From assembly GCA_019322815.1 (NCBI GenBank), contig JAHWIB010000030.1, positions 1-16,317 on the forward strand: a DNA stretch of 16,317 nucleotides, written 5' to 3'. This document shows, in pieces, positions 5,859 to 12,831 of the stretch; position 1 is the first letter of the stretch; each line of letters opens with the position of its first letter. The translations under genes were made by a program, and so were the position numbers. Under the pieces are notes generated by a model that did no database searches, was not told the DNA's origin, and worked only from the letters and a program-made list of their open reading frames with translations. Origin of the DNA: Candidatus Woesearchaeota archaeon. Lineage in GTDB: Archaea > Nanobdellota > Nanobdellia > Woesearchaeales > WJKL01.

Positions 5859-6445
5859 TAAAATTAGAGCAGGCCGAAAAACTGATAAAGCTTGCCAGAA
5901 GAGCGATTTCTGCTTATTTTAAAGGTAAAGAAGTTGATGTTGAACAAGACATTAAAAAGGAATTTGGAGAGGATTCTGGAGTATTTGTAAGCTTGTATAT
6001 TCAAGATGATTTAATAGGATGTGTAGGCATTCCAAGGCCCATAATGCCATTATATAAAGCTGTTATTCAGGCTGCTAAAGGTGCTGCTTTTGAAGATCCT
6101 AGATTTCCTCCTTTGCGTAAAGATCAATTTGATAATATTAGGGTTGAAATCTCTGTTTTAACAGAGCCAGAAGCTATTGAAATTGAAAAGCCTGAAGATT
6201 ATCTTGAAAAGATTAAAATAGGCAAAGATGGGCTTATGATAAAGGATGAGTTTGGTTCTGGTTTATTATTGCCGCAGGTGGCTGTAGAATGGAAATGGGA
6301 TGCTAAAGAATTCTTGAATCAGACATGCAGAAAAGCAGGACTAGAGCCTGACTGCTGGTGCAATACCAAAAGGAATGTATATAAATTCCAAGCACAGGTA
6401 TTTGCTGAAGAAAAGGGTAAATTAGTAGAGAAAAAACTATATTAA
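5855..6445 (+). CDS. AMMECR1-domain protein
   Basis: A 196-residue protein spanning the whole AMMECR1 domain, widespread in archaea and eukaryotes and without an agreed biochemical role. Landmarks are LIGCVG (53-58), which stands where the family usually has LRGCIG, AFEDPRFPPL (79-88), the acidic IRVEISVLTEPE, and the late GLLLPQVAVEW with a cysteine-containing segment (FLNQTCRKAGLEPDCW). The arginine of the LRGCIG signature is replaced by isoleucine, a small departure from the consensus. The gene overlaps rpo11 by 4 bp (ATGA) and ends the probable methyltransferase-rpo11-AMMECR1 operon. A link to RNA metabolism or translation is suggested only by the neighbours. Confidence 0.9.
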   Translation: MIKLEQAEKLIKLARRAISAYFKGKEVDVEQDIKKEFGEDSGVFVSLYIQDDLIGCVGIPRPIMPLYKAVIQAAKGAAFEDPRFPPLRKDQFDNIRVEISVLTEPEAIEIEKPEDYLEKIKIGKDGLMIKDEFGSGLLLPQVAVEWKWDAKEFLNQTCRKAGLEPDCWCNTKRNVYKFQAQVFAEEKGKLVEKKLY

Positions 6446-6500
6446 CATTATGGCTGAAATGCTTGAATTCTTTGTTCTTAGGCTCTGAAAAAGCATTAGA

Positions 6501-6511
6501 TTTTTATATTT
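6501..6511 (+). promoter_or_regulatory. TATA box of the membrane-anchored paralog pair
   Basis: TTTTTATATTT is centred about 29 bp before the ATG at 6535, which implies a leaderless message. The 89-bp gap after the AMMECR1 gene contains nothing else recognisable. Confidence 0.55.
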
Positions 6512-6534
6512 CCTAGTGCCTAATAGTTATTGGG

Positions 6535-7497
6535 ATGGGGCAAAAAAGCAGACTTAAGAAAGAAAGAAAACAGAGAGAAGAAGTAGAAAACTCTAGAAAT
6601 GTGACTGAAAAAGTTATAAGGCAAAGGAAAGGTAGTTGGTTAAGTTGGGGTGCATATGTTTTATCTGGTGTCTTGGCTATTGGAACAATAGTTGGAACTG
6701 CTTATTTTATCTTAAGTAGAAATCCTGAGCCTGATTATTCAGTTAGTGAAAGTGGTTTGGAGAAGAAGGTTGAAGAAATAGCAGAAAGGCCTGTTGAAAA
6801 AGTTGAAGAATCTGATGTTTCTGATATCATTACTTTTGAGCAAGTAAAAGCTAATAAAGATAATATAAAATATGTTCAAAAATATCTTGATCAAATCCTT
6901 CAAAGAACTGAAACAGTTGGTGTTGAAGGATGGGATTCATTAGGAGAGTTGGTTTATGATCCAGGATATAAAATAAGAGGTGAGATTGTTAGCGGTGACA
7001 AAGGAAGGTATTTGGATGAAGCAGGATATGGTAATAATCCTACTACTTCTAGGACATCTATAATGTGTACAATGACTGGCAGAAGCCGAATGGGTAAAAA
7101 AGGACTGGTATATATAAACAGCACTGTTTTTGAATTTTGTAGAAGCGAAGATGAACTTTTATCTGGATTAGATAATGAAGTCTTTACAGCAAGAGCAATG
7201 TATAAAGGAGATGCACATATAAAAACAATTAAAAGACCAAACCCAGCTATAGGAGAGATGAGTGAGGCTTTGTTTCATTTGCAGTGCGAGGCACTGTCAT
7301 TTGACTTGCAATTTACTTATATAGAAAATGGAAAAAGAAAAGTTAGTGACTTCTTTTTAGAAGGAAGTAGAATGTCTGCAAGAACACTAATGAGAAAACT
7401 TATTAAAATTGCTGAAAGCGGCACAGTTGATGGAGAATATGCAAAAGGAATAATCACAACCTTGGCTAGAAGACCAACTGCTAAGTATTTCAGGTAA
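6535..7497 (+). CDS. Membrane-anchored protein with degenerate peptidase-like domain (paralog A)
   Basis: The 320-residue protein begins with a very basic stretch (MGQKSRLKKERKQREE), followed by one membrane segment at about 37-60 (GAYVLSGVLAIGTIVGTAYF). It is therefore probably an N-in signal anchor with the remainder outside the membrane. After a short acidic linker, residues about 101-320 form a domain also found, in divergent form, in the next gene: YVQKYLDQILQRTE, then GLVYINSTVFEFCRSEDELL, then LDNEVFTARAM (212-222) and CEALSFDLQ (251-259). The spacing of N-E at 214-215 and a later E at 252 resembles the HE...E layout of gluzincin metallopeptidases, but zinc-binding histidines are missing, so activity is unlikely. 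No named family was recognised. It is followed 2 bp later by its paralog. Confidence 0.8.
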   Translation: MGQKSRLKKERKQREEVENSRNVTEKVIRQRKGSWLSWGAYVLSGVLAIGTIVGTAYFILSRNPEPDYSVSESGLEKKVEEIAERPVEKVEESDVSDIITFEQVKANKDNIKYVQKYLDQILQRTETVGVEGWDSLGELVYDPGYKIRGEIVSGDKGRYLDEAGYGNNPTTSRTSIMCTMTGRSRMGKKGLVYINSTVFEFCRSEDELLSGLDNEVFTARAMYKGDAHIKTIKRPNPAIGEMSEALFHLQCEALSFDLQFTYIENGKRKVSDFFLEGSRMSARTLMRKLIKIAESGTVDGEYAKGIITTLARRPTAKYFR

Positions 7498-7499
7498 AA

Positions 7500-9008
7500 A
7501 TGGGGCAAAAAAAGATAAAAGCAGAGAGAAGAAGACAGAGAGAAGAAGCAGCTAGAATAGCAGCTGAAAAACCAACTCAAGTTCCTAAAAAAAGAAATAA
7601 ATGGCTATTATACGTAGGAGGGCCTTTTTTGGCTATTGCTGGAACAATTGGCTCAATATTAGGATTTTCTAGCTCTGATTTAGAAGAAAAAGTTAGTAAA
7701 GAAGTAGTTTCTGAAAGTGTTGAAAAAAAAGAAAGAATCTCCTTCAAAGAAGCAAAAGCTGATTCAAGCAAACAAGCAGAGTATGTAAGAAATCTTGATA
7801 GTATAATTGAAATTCCACATTATACAGCAAGCATAGAATATAAAACAAGTTTTGAAAAAATTGGAGAAATGAATAATCTCTACAAAAACAACAAGCCTAT
7901 GATGTTTACAACAACTGCTGAAAAAGGAACATTGAAAGATCTTGGAAAAAAGAAGCGTAAAGGAAAAACAACTGTATTGCCTGCTGCTTTTAAAGATTCA
8001 AGAAATGAAGCAGAATTTCTAGTAGCATTAAGACATGAATTTAGTATGGCTAAGATAATTCATGAAGGATTTGATGATTTATCCATGGATGATTTTTTTT
8101 ATCAGCCGCCTGATGGAGGAAAAAGGGTATTTCTTAGAACAATGTGGCATATAGCTGCTGAATTAGAATCTTATGATAAAGATGTAGAAAGAGTAATTGA
8201 AACAAGAATGAGTGATTTTACTATTAATAGATTCAAAGAATGTTATATATGGTATTTTAATCAACTAAGAAAAAATAAAGATTATCCTGAAGCAGATGTT
8301 TTAAAAGAAAAATTGTATAAATTATTCTTTAGAAAGTGGATGAAAGATTTTTCTGTAGAAGCTCCTGCTGAAGTCAAGTTTAGAAAAGTTAAATCTAATT
8401 TAGAGGATATAACAGCTGTGCAAAGATACCTTGATGAAATATTACAAAATGAAAGTGCAAAAGTTATATCATGGACTGGATTTGAAAGATTGATTTATAG
8501 ACCTGTTGATAATTTTGATAAAGAAGATTCTAATCTAAAAACATACGGCGGAAAAGTAAGAGGAGATAAAAGTAAATTCCATGGCATAGCATATGTAGAT
8601 ATTCAAAAAGGAAATAAAGGAGATTGTTATATATCAAGAGGACTTTTTGAACTTGCTAGGTGTGCAGATGAATTAAAGAGTATGCTTGATAATGAAGCTT
8701 TTAATGCTTATTGTGCATGGCAGCTAGTGCTTCCTGAGTGTTATGATCCATATCCAGACATGAAGAAAAGTAAAAGAGTAAGAGATATGGCTTTTGAAGC
8801 AATGAGTTATGATTATCAACTAGCAAGAATTATGGAAGGCAAAAGAAGAGTATCAAGAGAGTATAGAGCAAGGATAACAAAAAGTTATTATAATTCAGTT
8901 TATCTAAATTTATTAGAAGTTAGCAAACAGGACAATGATGATGGCTTATATGTAAGAGCTCTTTTAAAAGGGCTTAAAATGAAATTTCAACCAACGAGAG
9001 GCAGATAG
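7500..9008 (+). CDS. Membrane-anchored protein with two peptidase-like domains (paralog B)
   Basis: A longer relative (502 aa) of the preceding gene. The basic start (MGQKKIKAERRRQREEAAR) and the membrane segment at about 34-56 match it closely. The outside part seems to hold two diverged copies of the domain. Copy 1 (about 75-290) keeps LRHEFSMAKIIHE (177-189; His179-Glu180) and an E at 221 in AAELESYD. Copy 2 (about 301-502) has RYLDEILQNE, YISRGLFELARCADEL, LDNEAFNAYCA (396-406) and FEAMSYD (432-438), and aligns well with the single domain of paralog A. Each copy ends in E-x-x-S-(Y/F)-D, 34-41 residues after the first E. HExxH itself is absent. Tandem duplication is evident from sequence; function is unknown. 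Confidence 0.8.
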   Translation: MGQKKIKAERRRQREEAARIAAEKPTQVPKKRNKWLLYVGGPFLAIAGTIGSILGFSSSDLEEKVSKEVVSESVEKKERISFKEAKADSSKQAEYVRNLDSIIEIPHYTASIEYKTSFEKIGEMNNLYKNNKPMMFTTTAEKGTLKDLGKKKRKGKTTVLPAAFKDSRNEAEFLVALRHEFSMAKIIHEGFDDLSMDDFFYQPPDGGKRVFLRTMWHIAAELESYDKDVERVIETRMSDFTINRFKECYIWYFNQLRKNKDYPEADVLKEKLYKLFFRKWMKDFSVEAPAEVKFRKVKSNLEDITAVQRYLDEILQNESAKVISWTGFERLIYRPVDNFDKEDSNLKTYGGKVRGDKSKFHGIAYVDIQKGNKGDCYISRGLFELARCADELKSMLDNEAFNAYCAWQLVLPECYDPYPDMKKSKRVRDMAFEAMSYDYQLARIMEGKRRVSREYRARITKSYYNSVYLNLLEVSKQDNDDGLYVRALLKGLKMKFQPTRGR

Positions 9009-9533
9009 ATGTCATTCATAAGAACAAAAAAGATAAAAGGTGCTGAATACGCTTATATAGTTGAAAACAAATGGAGAAAAAGAAGGAAGAATAAAGTAAA
9101 GCAAGTGATGTCAAAGTATCTTGGCAGAGTCTATAGATTTGACAGAATTAGTGTTTTAGATTTTTTTGAATTCTACAATATTGAAGATATTAATAAATAT
9201 TTAGATGAGAAAACAAAATATGATATTTTAGTTGATTTGATTAAGCTGGAATTACATAATCATGGTTTTGAAGAAAAAGATAAAAAGCTAACAAAAGAGG
9301 AATGTTTTTTTAATCTAGATGAAAAAAGGATTCAAAGCAAAAGAACAAAAAAAATAGCAATTGCTATGAATGAAGGATTCCTGACAAATTATGCAATCAA
9401 GAAGATATTGAAATTTGAGGCATTTGATGAAGAAGAGGATGGTTACTTATTGGCTAAATTGTTTGTTGAGTCTGGATTAAATATACCAAAAGAAATTTTT
9501 GTCGGATTTTTCAAAAAAGTTATGAAATTTTAA
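9009..9533 (+). CDS. Unknown 174-aa protein with transposase-like N-terminus
   Basis: The first 40 residues, MSFIRTKKIKGAEYAYIVEN and onward to VMSKYLGRVYRFD, resemble the opening of IS4/IS1634-type transposases, which often start with a KKIKG-Y-Y-VE...YLG pattern. No catalytic domain follows: the remaining 130 residues are charged and helical (TKYDILVDLIKLELHNHGF, FLTNYAIKKILKFEAFDEEEDG). It starts immediately after the TAG of the paralog B gene (no gap), so it is probably cotranscribed and is not a broken insertion sequence. A strong hairpin overlaps its stop. A nucleic-acid-binding role is a guess from the N-terminus. No family name can be given. Confidence 0.7.
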   Translation: MSFIRTKKIKGAEYAYIVENKWRKRRKNKVKQVMSKYLGRVYRFDRISVLDFFEFYNIEDINKYLDEKTKYDILVDLIKLELHNHGFEEKDKKLTKEECFFNLDEKRIQSKRTKKIAIAMNEGFLTNYAIKKILKFEAFDEEEDGYLLAKLFVESGLNIPKEIFVGFFKKVMKF

Positions 9534-9550
9534 AATTTTTCGTAACTTTT
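9515..9550 (+). terminator. Hairpin at the end of the paralog operon
   Basis: AAAAGTTATGAAA (9515-9527) can pair with TTTTTCGTAACTTTT (9536-9550), with one G-T or mismatch at the T/C position. The hairpin overlaps the stop codon (9531-9533) and ends in T4. The right arm also supplies the start of the next promoter. Confidence 0.5.
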
Positions 9551-9555
9551 ATAAA
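9546..9555 (+). promoter_or_regulatory. TATA box of the cis-prenyltransferase gene
   Basis: CTTTTATAAA lies about 28 bp upstream of the ATG at 9578, the leaderless spacing seen at several other genes here. Confidence 0.55.
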
Positions 9556-9577
9556 TAATTTATAATTCAATGAAAAA

Positions 9578-10285
9578 ATGGGAGAAGAAAAGAAATATCC
9601 AAAACATATAGGGATTATTCTTGATGGAAATAGAAGATTTGCCAGAAGGCTTATGATGGAACCTTGGAAAGGGCATGAGCTTGGATTTGAAAAATTAAAA
9701 CAATTATATAAATGGTGCAAGGAATTAGGTATTAAGGAGTTAACTCTTTATTGTTTTTCTATGCAGAATTTTAACAGGCCTAAAAGAGAATTTGATTTTC
9801 TAATGGATATATTTGTAAAAGCTGGAAATGATGCTGCTGCTAATGAAGATGTCCATAAGAACAAGATTAGAGTCAATGCTATCGGCAGATGGCATCTGTT
9901 TCCTGAAAAGGTTCAAGAAGCTATTAAAAAAGCAGTTGATGCTACTAAAGATTACAATGATTTTACTGTTAATCTATGCTTAGCTTATGGCGGCAGGGAA
10001 GAGATTGTTGATGGTGTCAAGAAATTAGCTGCTGATTTGAAAGACGGCAAAATCAATGCTGATGATATAAACGAAGAAAAGTTTTCAGAGTATCTTTATA
10101 TGAATTCTGAGCCTGATTTAATTATAAGAACAGGTGGAGCACATAGAACTTCTAATTTTTTAGCCTGGCAAAGCATTTATTCTGAATGGATTTTCCCTGA
10201 AAAGTTCTGGCCTGAGTTTGAAAAAAAAGATTTGATTGATTGCATTGACAAATTCATGGGAAGAGAAAGAAGATTTGGGAAGTAA
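9578..10285 (+). CDS. uppS: Cis-prenyltransferase (UppS / dolichyl-diphosphate synthase family)
   Basis: This enzyme condenses isopentenyl diphosphate onto an allylic diphosphate with cis geometry, making the long polyprenyl lipid that carries glycans in archaea. At 235 aa it has normal length. Motifs in order: HIGIILDGNRRFA (10-22) with the metal-binding Asp16, KGHELG (31-36), ELTLYCFSMQNFNRPKREF (54-72; the usual form is S-x-E-N-W-x-R-P), NLCLAYGGREEIVD, and PDLIIRTGGAHRTSNFLAWQ (179-198) followed by YSEW with Glu203. The glutamate normally found in RTGGE is alanine here (Ala188), and the E-N-W glutamate and tryptophan are Q and F. The phosphate-binding arginines and the serine (Arg184, Arg190, Ser192) remain, so it is probably active. 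It has its own promoter. Confidence 0.93.
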   Translation: MGEEKKYPKHIGIILDGNRRFARRLMMEPWKGHELGFEKLKQLYKWCKELGIKELTLYCFSMQNFNRPKREFDFLMDIFVKAGNDAAANEDVHKNKIRVNAIGRWHLFPEKVQEAIKKAVDATKDYNDFTVNLCLAYGGREEIVDGVKKLAADLKDGKINADDINEEKFSEYLYMNSEPDLIIRTGGAHRTSNFLAWQSIYSEWIFPEKFWPEFEKKDLIDCIDKFMGRERRFGK

Positions 10286-10308
10286 ATCTCTGTGAACTTG
10301 TAATAAAA

Positions 10309-10320
10309 ATATTTATAAAG
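10309..10320 (+). promoter_or_regulatory. TATA box of the 73-aa protein gene
   Basis: ATATTTATAAAG lies about 37 bp before the ATG at 10352, leaving room for a leader of roughly 10 nt that includes the GGTGAT ribosome-binding site. Confidence 0.5.
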
Positions 10321-10351
10321 ATTAGAAGAAAATAATAGTTTGGTGATATTA

Positions 10352-10573
10352 ATGACTAATAAATTAGGCCAAACAACAAATGCTATAGTAGGACATAATA
10401 AGATTAATCTTTCTGTTGCATTATCAGATGGAGATTCTATTCTTTTGGAGTTTAAGGGAAAGGTTGCAAAGGAGATTGAAAATATTCTAGGTGTTTCTGC
10501 AGGTATGCATAAATCTAAAGATGTATTGTTAGAAACTAAACCTACAAAAATAGTGTTAGAGATTGTTAAATAA
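10352..10573 (+). CDS. Hypothetical 73-aa protein
   Basis: A small single-domain protein beginning MTNKLGQTTNAIVGHNKINL. The pattern suggests beta strands (NLSVALSDGDSILLEFKG), a helix (VAKEIENILGV) and a last strand (TKIVLEIVK). There is no membrane segment or cysteine. The frame stays open to a TTG at 10340, but ATG at 10352 is preferred: GGTGAT, complementary to the archaeal 16S tail, lies 4 nt before it. The gene has its own TATA box and is followed by the TGGGA element that precedes the transglutaminase gene. No family was recognised. Confidence 0.7.
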   Translation: MTNKLGQTTNAIVGHNKINLSVALSDGDSILLEFKGKVAKEIENILGVSAGMHKSKDVLLETKPTKIVLEIVK

Positions 10574-10617
10574 TCTTAAAATTTTAGAATTAAATTTTTC
10601 TTCTAAATTTTCCATTT

Positions 10618-10650
10618 TCCCATATGGGACAATGCTGGGAAAGTGGGAAT
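10618..10650 (+). promoter_or_regulatory. TGGGA operator overlapping the transglutaminase promoter
   Basis: TCCCATATGGGA (10618-10629) is palindromic and runs into the 17-bp unit TGGGACAATGCTGGGAA (10625-10641). A third TGGGAA begins at 10644. That copy touches the TATA element, ATATTTATA at 10651-10659, which is about 27 bp from the ATG at 10682. Two other copies of the 17-bp unit (one base different) are at 3935 and 4120. Confidence 0.7.
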
Positions 10651-10681
10651 ATATTTATAGGAAATCTGTTTTCTATTGATT

Positions 10682-11338
10682 ATGGAACATGAGACTGATG
10701 AAGTAGAGGAACAAGAACCTTGGCATAAAGGGCCTGTCAAATGGATCTTAGCTGTTTTTCTTGCTTTGATTTTAGTTTTGATGATTGTTCCTTGGTATTC
10801 TGTCAAGTTAGATCCTAATCCCAAGGATATCCCTAAAATATATGAGTTTGTTGGAATATTAAGAGAAACTAATGTTGGAAATCAAACATCAAATTTAATT
10901 GAAGCTGTTAATAATCTTGATACTTCTGACCCTATAATAAAGCAGATTGCTACAAAGATAGCAAGCCAGAGCTGCGAGCAAAGCAGAGTATGCCAAGCAA
11001 AAGCACTATATTATTTTGTAAGAGATAATGTTGAATATGTTTCTGATCCAGTTGCTAAAGAATATATTGAAAGTCCAGTTGAGATTTTACAAACAAGAGG
11101 AGGAGATTGTGAATCAGGCACATTATTATTAGCTGCATTAGAAGAGTCTATTGGGATTGATTCTGAAATTGTGTTGATTCCAGGTCATGCTTATTTAAGA
11201 ATTAAACTGCCAGATGCTATAAATAAATACAAAATAGATGGAGACTGGGTTTATGTAGATTGGACTTGCAATAACTGTGATTTTGGAGAAATTCCTTATC
11301 AAAATATAAACAAAAAAGCAAGTTATTTAGAAATTTAA
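10682..11338 (+). CDS. Membrane-anchored transglutaminase-like (papain-fold) protein
   Basis: The 218-residue protein has an acidic N-terminus, one membrane segment at about 19-40 (VKWILAVFLALILVLMIVPW) and a transglutaminase-like domain. The three catalytic positions are visible: Cys143 in GGDCESGTLLLAAL, His169 in PGHAYLRI and Asp193 in WVYVDWTC. The segment AKALYYFVRDNVEYV (106-120) is the helix that normally precedes the cysteine in this superfamily. Extra cysteines at 98, 104, 196 and 199 could form disulfides or bind metal. Archaeal members may be peptidases or cross-linking enzymes; the substrate is unknown. If the acidic N-terminus stays inside, the catalytic part is outside. The frame extends to TTG at 10676, but ATG 10682 fits the TATA spacing. 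It is the only gene apart from the HTH gene with the TGGGA operator at its promoter. Confidence 0.85.
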   Translation: MEHETDEVEEQEPWHKGPVKWILAVFLALILVLMIVPWYSVKLDPNPKDIPKIYEFVGILRETNVGNQTSNLIEAVNNLDTSDPIIKQIATKIASQSCEQSRVCQAKALYYFVRDNVEYVSDPVAKEYIESPVEILQTRGGDCESGTLLLAALEESIGIDSEIVLIPGHAYLRIKLPDAINKYKIDGDWVYVDWTCNNCDFGEIPYQNINKKASYLEI

Positions 11339-11340
11339 AT

Positions 11341-11568
11341 CTATCTCTTGCTTTTTTCCCTTCTTTTAACGATTTCACCAGTAGGCCTATTTCTATTAAA
11401 TCTTAAGAATCTATTAATCTTTTCTTCATCTTCCCTTTTCTGCTTTATTTGATCATCTGAAAGATCTGGCATTGTAATATCTACTGATGCAGGCTTTTCT
11501 TTTCTAAATTTTGCATATCTTTCTCTTTTTGCGCTTACTTTTTTTGCTTTTTTATTTTTTTTACCCAT
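11341..11568 (-). CDS. Small basic protein (75 aa), unknown
   Basis: A strongly basic protein, MGKKNKKAKKVSAKRERYAKF at the start and GEIVKRREKSKR at the end, with a short middle section DITMPDLSDDQIKQKRED. The composition suggests RNA or ribosome binding, but this is only inference. The frame could also start at ATG 11577 (MII before MGKK). I prefer 11568 because GAGATGAT, a partial Shine-Dalgarno match, lies just upstream. It converges with the transglutaminase gene with a 2-bp gap, and it lies 14-23 bp downstream of the cupin gene on the same strand, so the two may form an operon. Confidence 0.7.
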   Translation of the reverse strand: MGKKNKKAKKVSAKRERYAKFRKEKPASVDITMPDLSDDQIKQKREDEEKINRFLRFNRNRPTGEIVKRREKSKR

Positions 11569-11591
11569 AATAATCATCTCAATTTTTTATT

Positions 11592-12065
11592 TTAATAAAA
11601 TAACTTATTTATATAGTTTATCTTATTTTGAAGATAAATTATTGATTCTTCTGTATCTTCTTCTGGAGCCCATGGAGCAAATCGTTTATGTGTTTCTGGA
11701 TCATAAGGCCCTCCAATTATCTCATATAATGCTGCTTTTTCTGATAAAATAATAAAAGAATGCCATTTTTTTGAAGGAATTTCTACAATTTGATTATTTT
11801 CATCTAATATTACTGAATCTGTAATTTTTCCATCATCATCAAATATTAGTACTGCTGCTTTTCCTTTTAATATTAAGAATATCTCTAATTTATCAGGATT
11901 TTCATGTTTATGAGGCCTTACATAAGTATCTTTTAATCCAGCATTAATCATTCTCTGTATTTTATCTTCTGGTTTACTAAAACAATGCACTGCTCTTTTC
12001 CTGGGAGAATTTTCTGCTTTTTCTAGAACTTGATTTATTAATTCATTATTGATTTTATTTAGCAT
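11592..12065 (-). CDS. WbuC-family cupin metalloprotein
   Basis: The 157-aa protein matches the WbuC cupin group, small metal-binding beta-barrel proteins often found near surface polysaccharide genes. Seen here: QRMINAGLKDTYVRPHKHE (37-55), giving His52 and His54, then Glu61 and, on the second cupin motif, His102 in KKWHSFIIL. These are the usual 3-His/1-Glu metal ligands. The signature YEIIGGPYDPETHKRFAPWAPEE (114-136) is diagnostic of WbuC. The enzymatic activity is not established. The gene diverges from the uL1 gene across about 108 bp; a symmetric TATA-like AAATTTATAAAT at about 12106-12117 could serve either direction. Confidence 0.88.
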   Translation of the reverse strand: MLNKINNELINQVLEKAENSPRKRAVHCFSKPEDKIQRMINAGLKDTYVRPHKHENPDKLEIFLILKGKAAVLIFDDDGKITDSVILDENNQIVEIPSKKWHSFIILSEKAALYEIIGGPYDPETHKRFAPWAPEEDTEESIIYLQNKINYINKLFY

Positions 12066-12107
12066 TATCCATATATAGTTGCTTGGATTATTAATTTTTG
12101 CGTTAAA

Positions 12108-12118
12108 TTTATAAATAA
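12108..12118 (+). promoter_or_regulatory. Promoter of the uL1-uL10-P1 stalk operon
   Basis: TTTATAAATAA predicts transcription from about 12138-12142, leaving a leader of some 30 nt before the uL1 ATG. That leader holds a small hairpin, CTATC-TAT-GATAG (12151-12163), joined to the Shine-Dalgarno GGAGGG (12163-12168). Confidence 0.5.
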
Positions 12119-12173
12119 ATCCTAATTTTTGCTTTATTATCCCGTAATCACTATCTATGATAGGAGGGCAGAA

Positions 12174-12830
12174 ATGAAGAAAGAAGATATATTAAAAGTT
12201 ATTAAGGAATTAAAAGAAAAATCTAAAAAAAGAAATTTCAAGCAAAGTTTTGATTTAATTGTTGTTCTAAAAGGCTTAAATCTTAAAAAACCTGAAGAGC
12301 AGGTTGAGTTCTTTCAGCCATTAAAACATGATCTAGGCAAACAACTAAAAATCTGTGCTTTGGTAGGCCCGGAGCTTGCTGGTAAATCAAAAGATCTATG
12401 TGATTTTATAGTTAAAGATGATGAATTTCCTAAATATGCTAAAGATAAGAAAGCAACAAAAAAACTTGCAAAGGAATGTGGCTGGTTTATTGCCCAGGCA
12501 AATTTAATGCCAAAAATAGCAGCATCATTTGGCAGGGTTTTAGGACCAAAGGGAAAGATGCCTAATCCTAAAGCTGGCTGCATTGTTCCTCCTACTGCTA
12601 ATCTTAAACCATTATGTGATAGATTAAGAAAAACAGTCAAAGTTTCTGCTAAAACAGTTCCTACAATTCAATGTATTGTTGGTAAAGAAGATATGAAAGA
12701 TGAAGATGTAACTGATAATATTTGGACAATATATGATGGTCTTGTTCATCATTTACCAAGCGGAAAAGATAATGTTAGAAATGTGCTGTTAAAATTAACT
12801 ATGGGCAAACCAATAAATTTGGAGAAATAA
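12174..12830 (+). CDS. rpl1: Ribosomal protein uL1
   Basis: Large-subunit protein of the mobile L1 stalk, which contacts the tRNA leaving the E site. In archaea it can also bind its own mRNA and repress its operon. The 218-aa size is normal and the family signature FGRVLGPKGKMPNPKAG is at 119-135. The frame is open to ATG 12129, but ATG 12174 is the start: it has a strong GGAGGG 5 nt upstream and begins MKKEDILKVIKELKE like other family members. It leads the operon; uL10 starts 1 bp after its stop, and a GGAG within the last codons probably serves as ribosome-binding site for uL10. uL11, which often comes before uL1, is not in front of it here. Confidence 0.96.
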   Translation: MKKEDILKVIKELKEKSKKRNFKQSFDLIVVLKGLNLKKPEEQVEFFQPLKHDLGKQLKICALVGPELAGKSKDLCDFIVKDDEFPKYAKDKKATKKLAKECGWFIAQANLMPKIAASFGRVLGPKGKMPNPKAGCIVPPTANLKPLCDRLRKTVKVSAKTVPTIQCIVGKEDMKDEDVTDNIWTIYDGLVHHLPSGKDNVRNVLLKLTMGKPINLEK

Positions 12831-12831
12831 G

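Noticed and set aside
6446..6534. Regulatory element in the gap before the membrane paralogs (TTGGGATGGGG at the start codon)
   Set aside because: One TGGGA at the start codon has no neighbours at 11-bp spacing and lies downstream of the TATA box, unlike the operator copies.
12129..12173. Longer N-terminus for uL1 from ATG 12129
   Set aside because: The added 15 residues have no counterpart in the family, the ATG lies before the predicted transcription start, and a strong GGAGGG marks ATG 12174.
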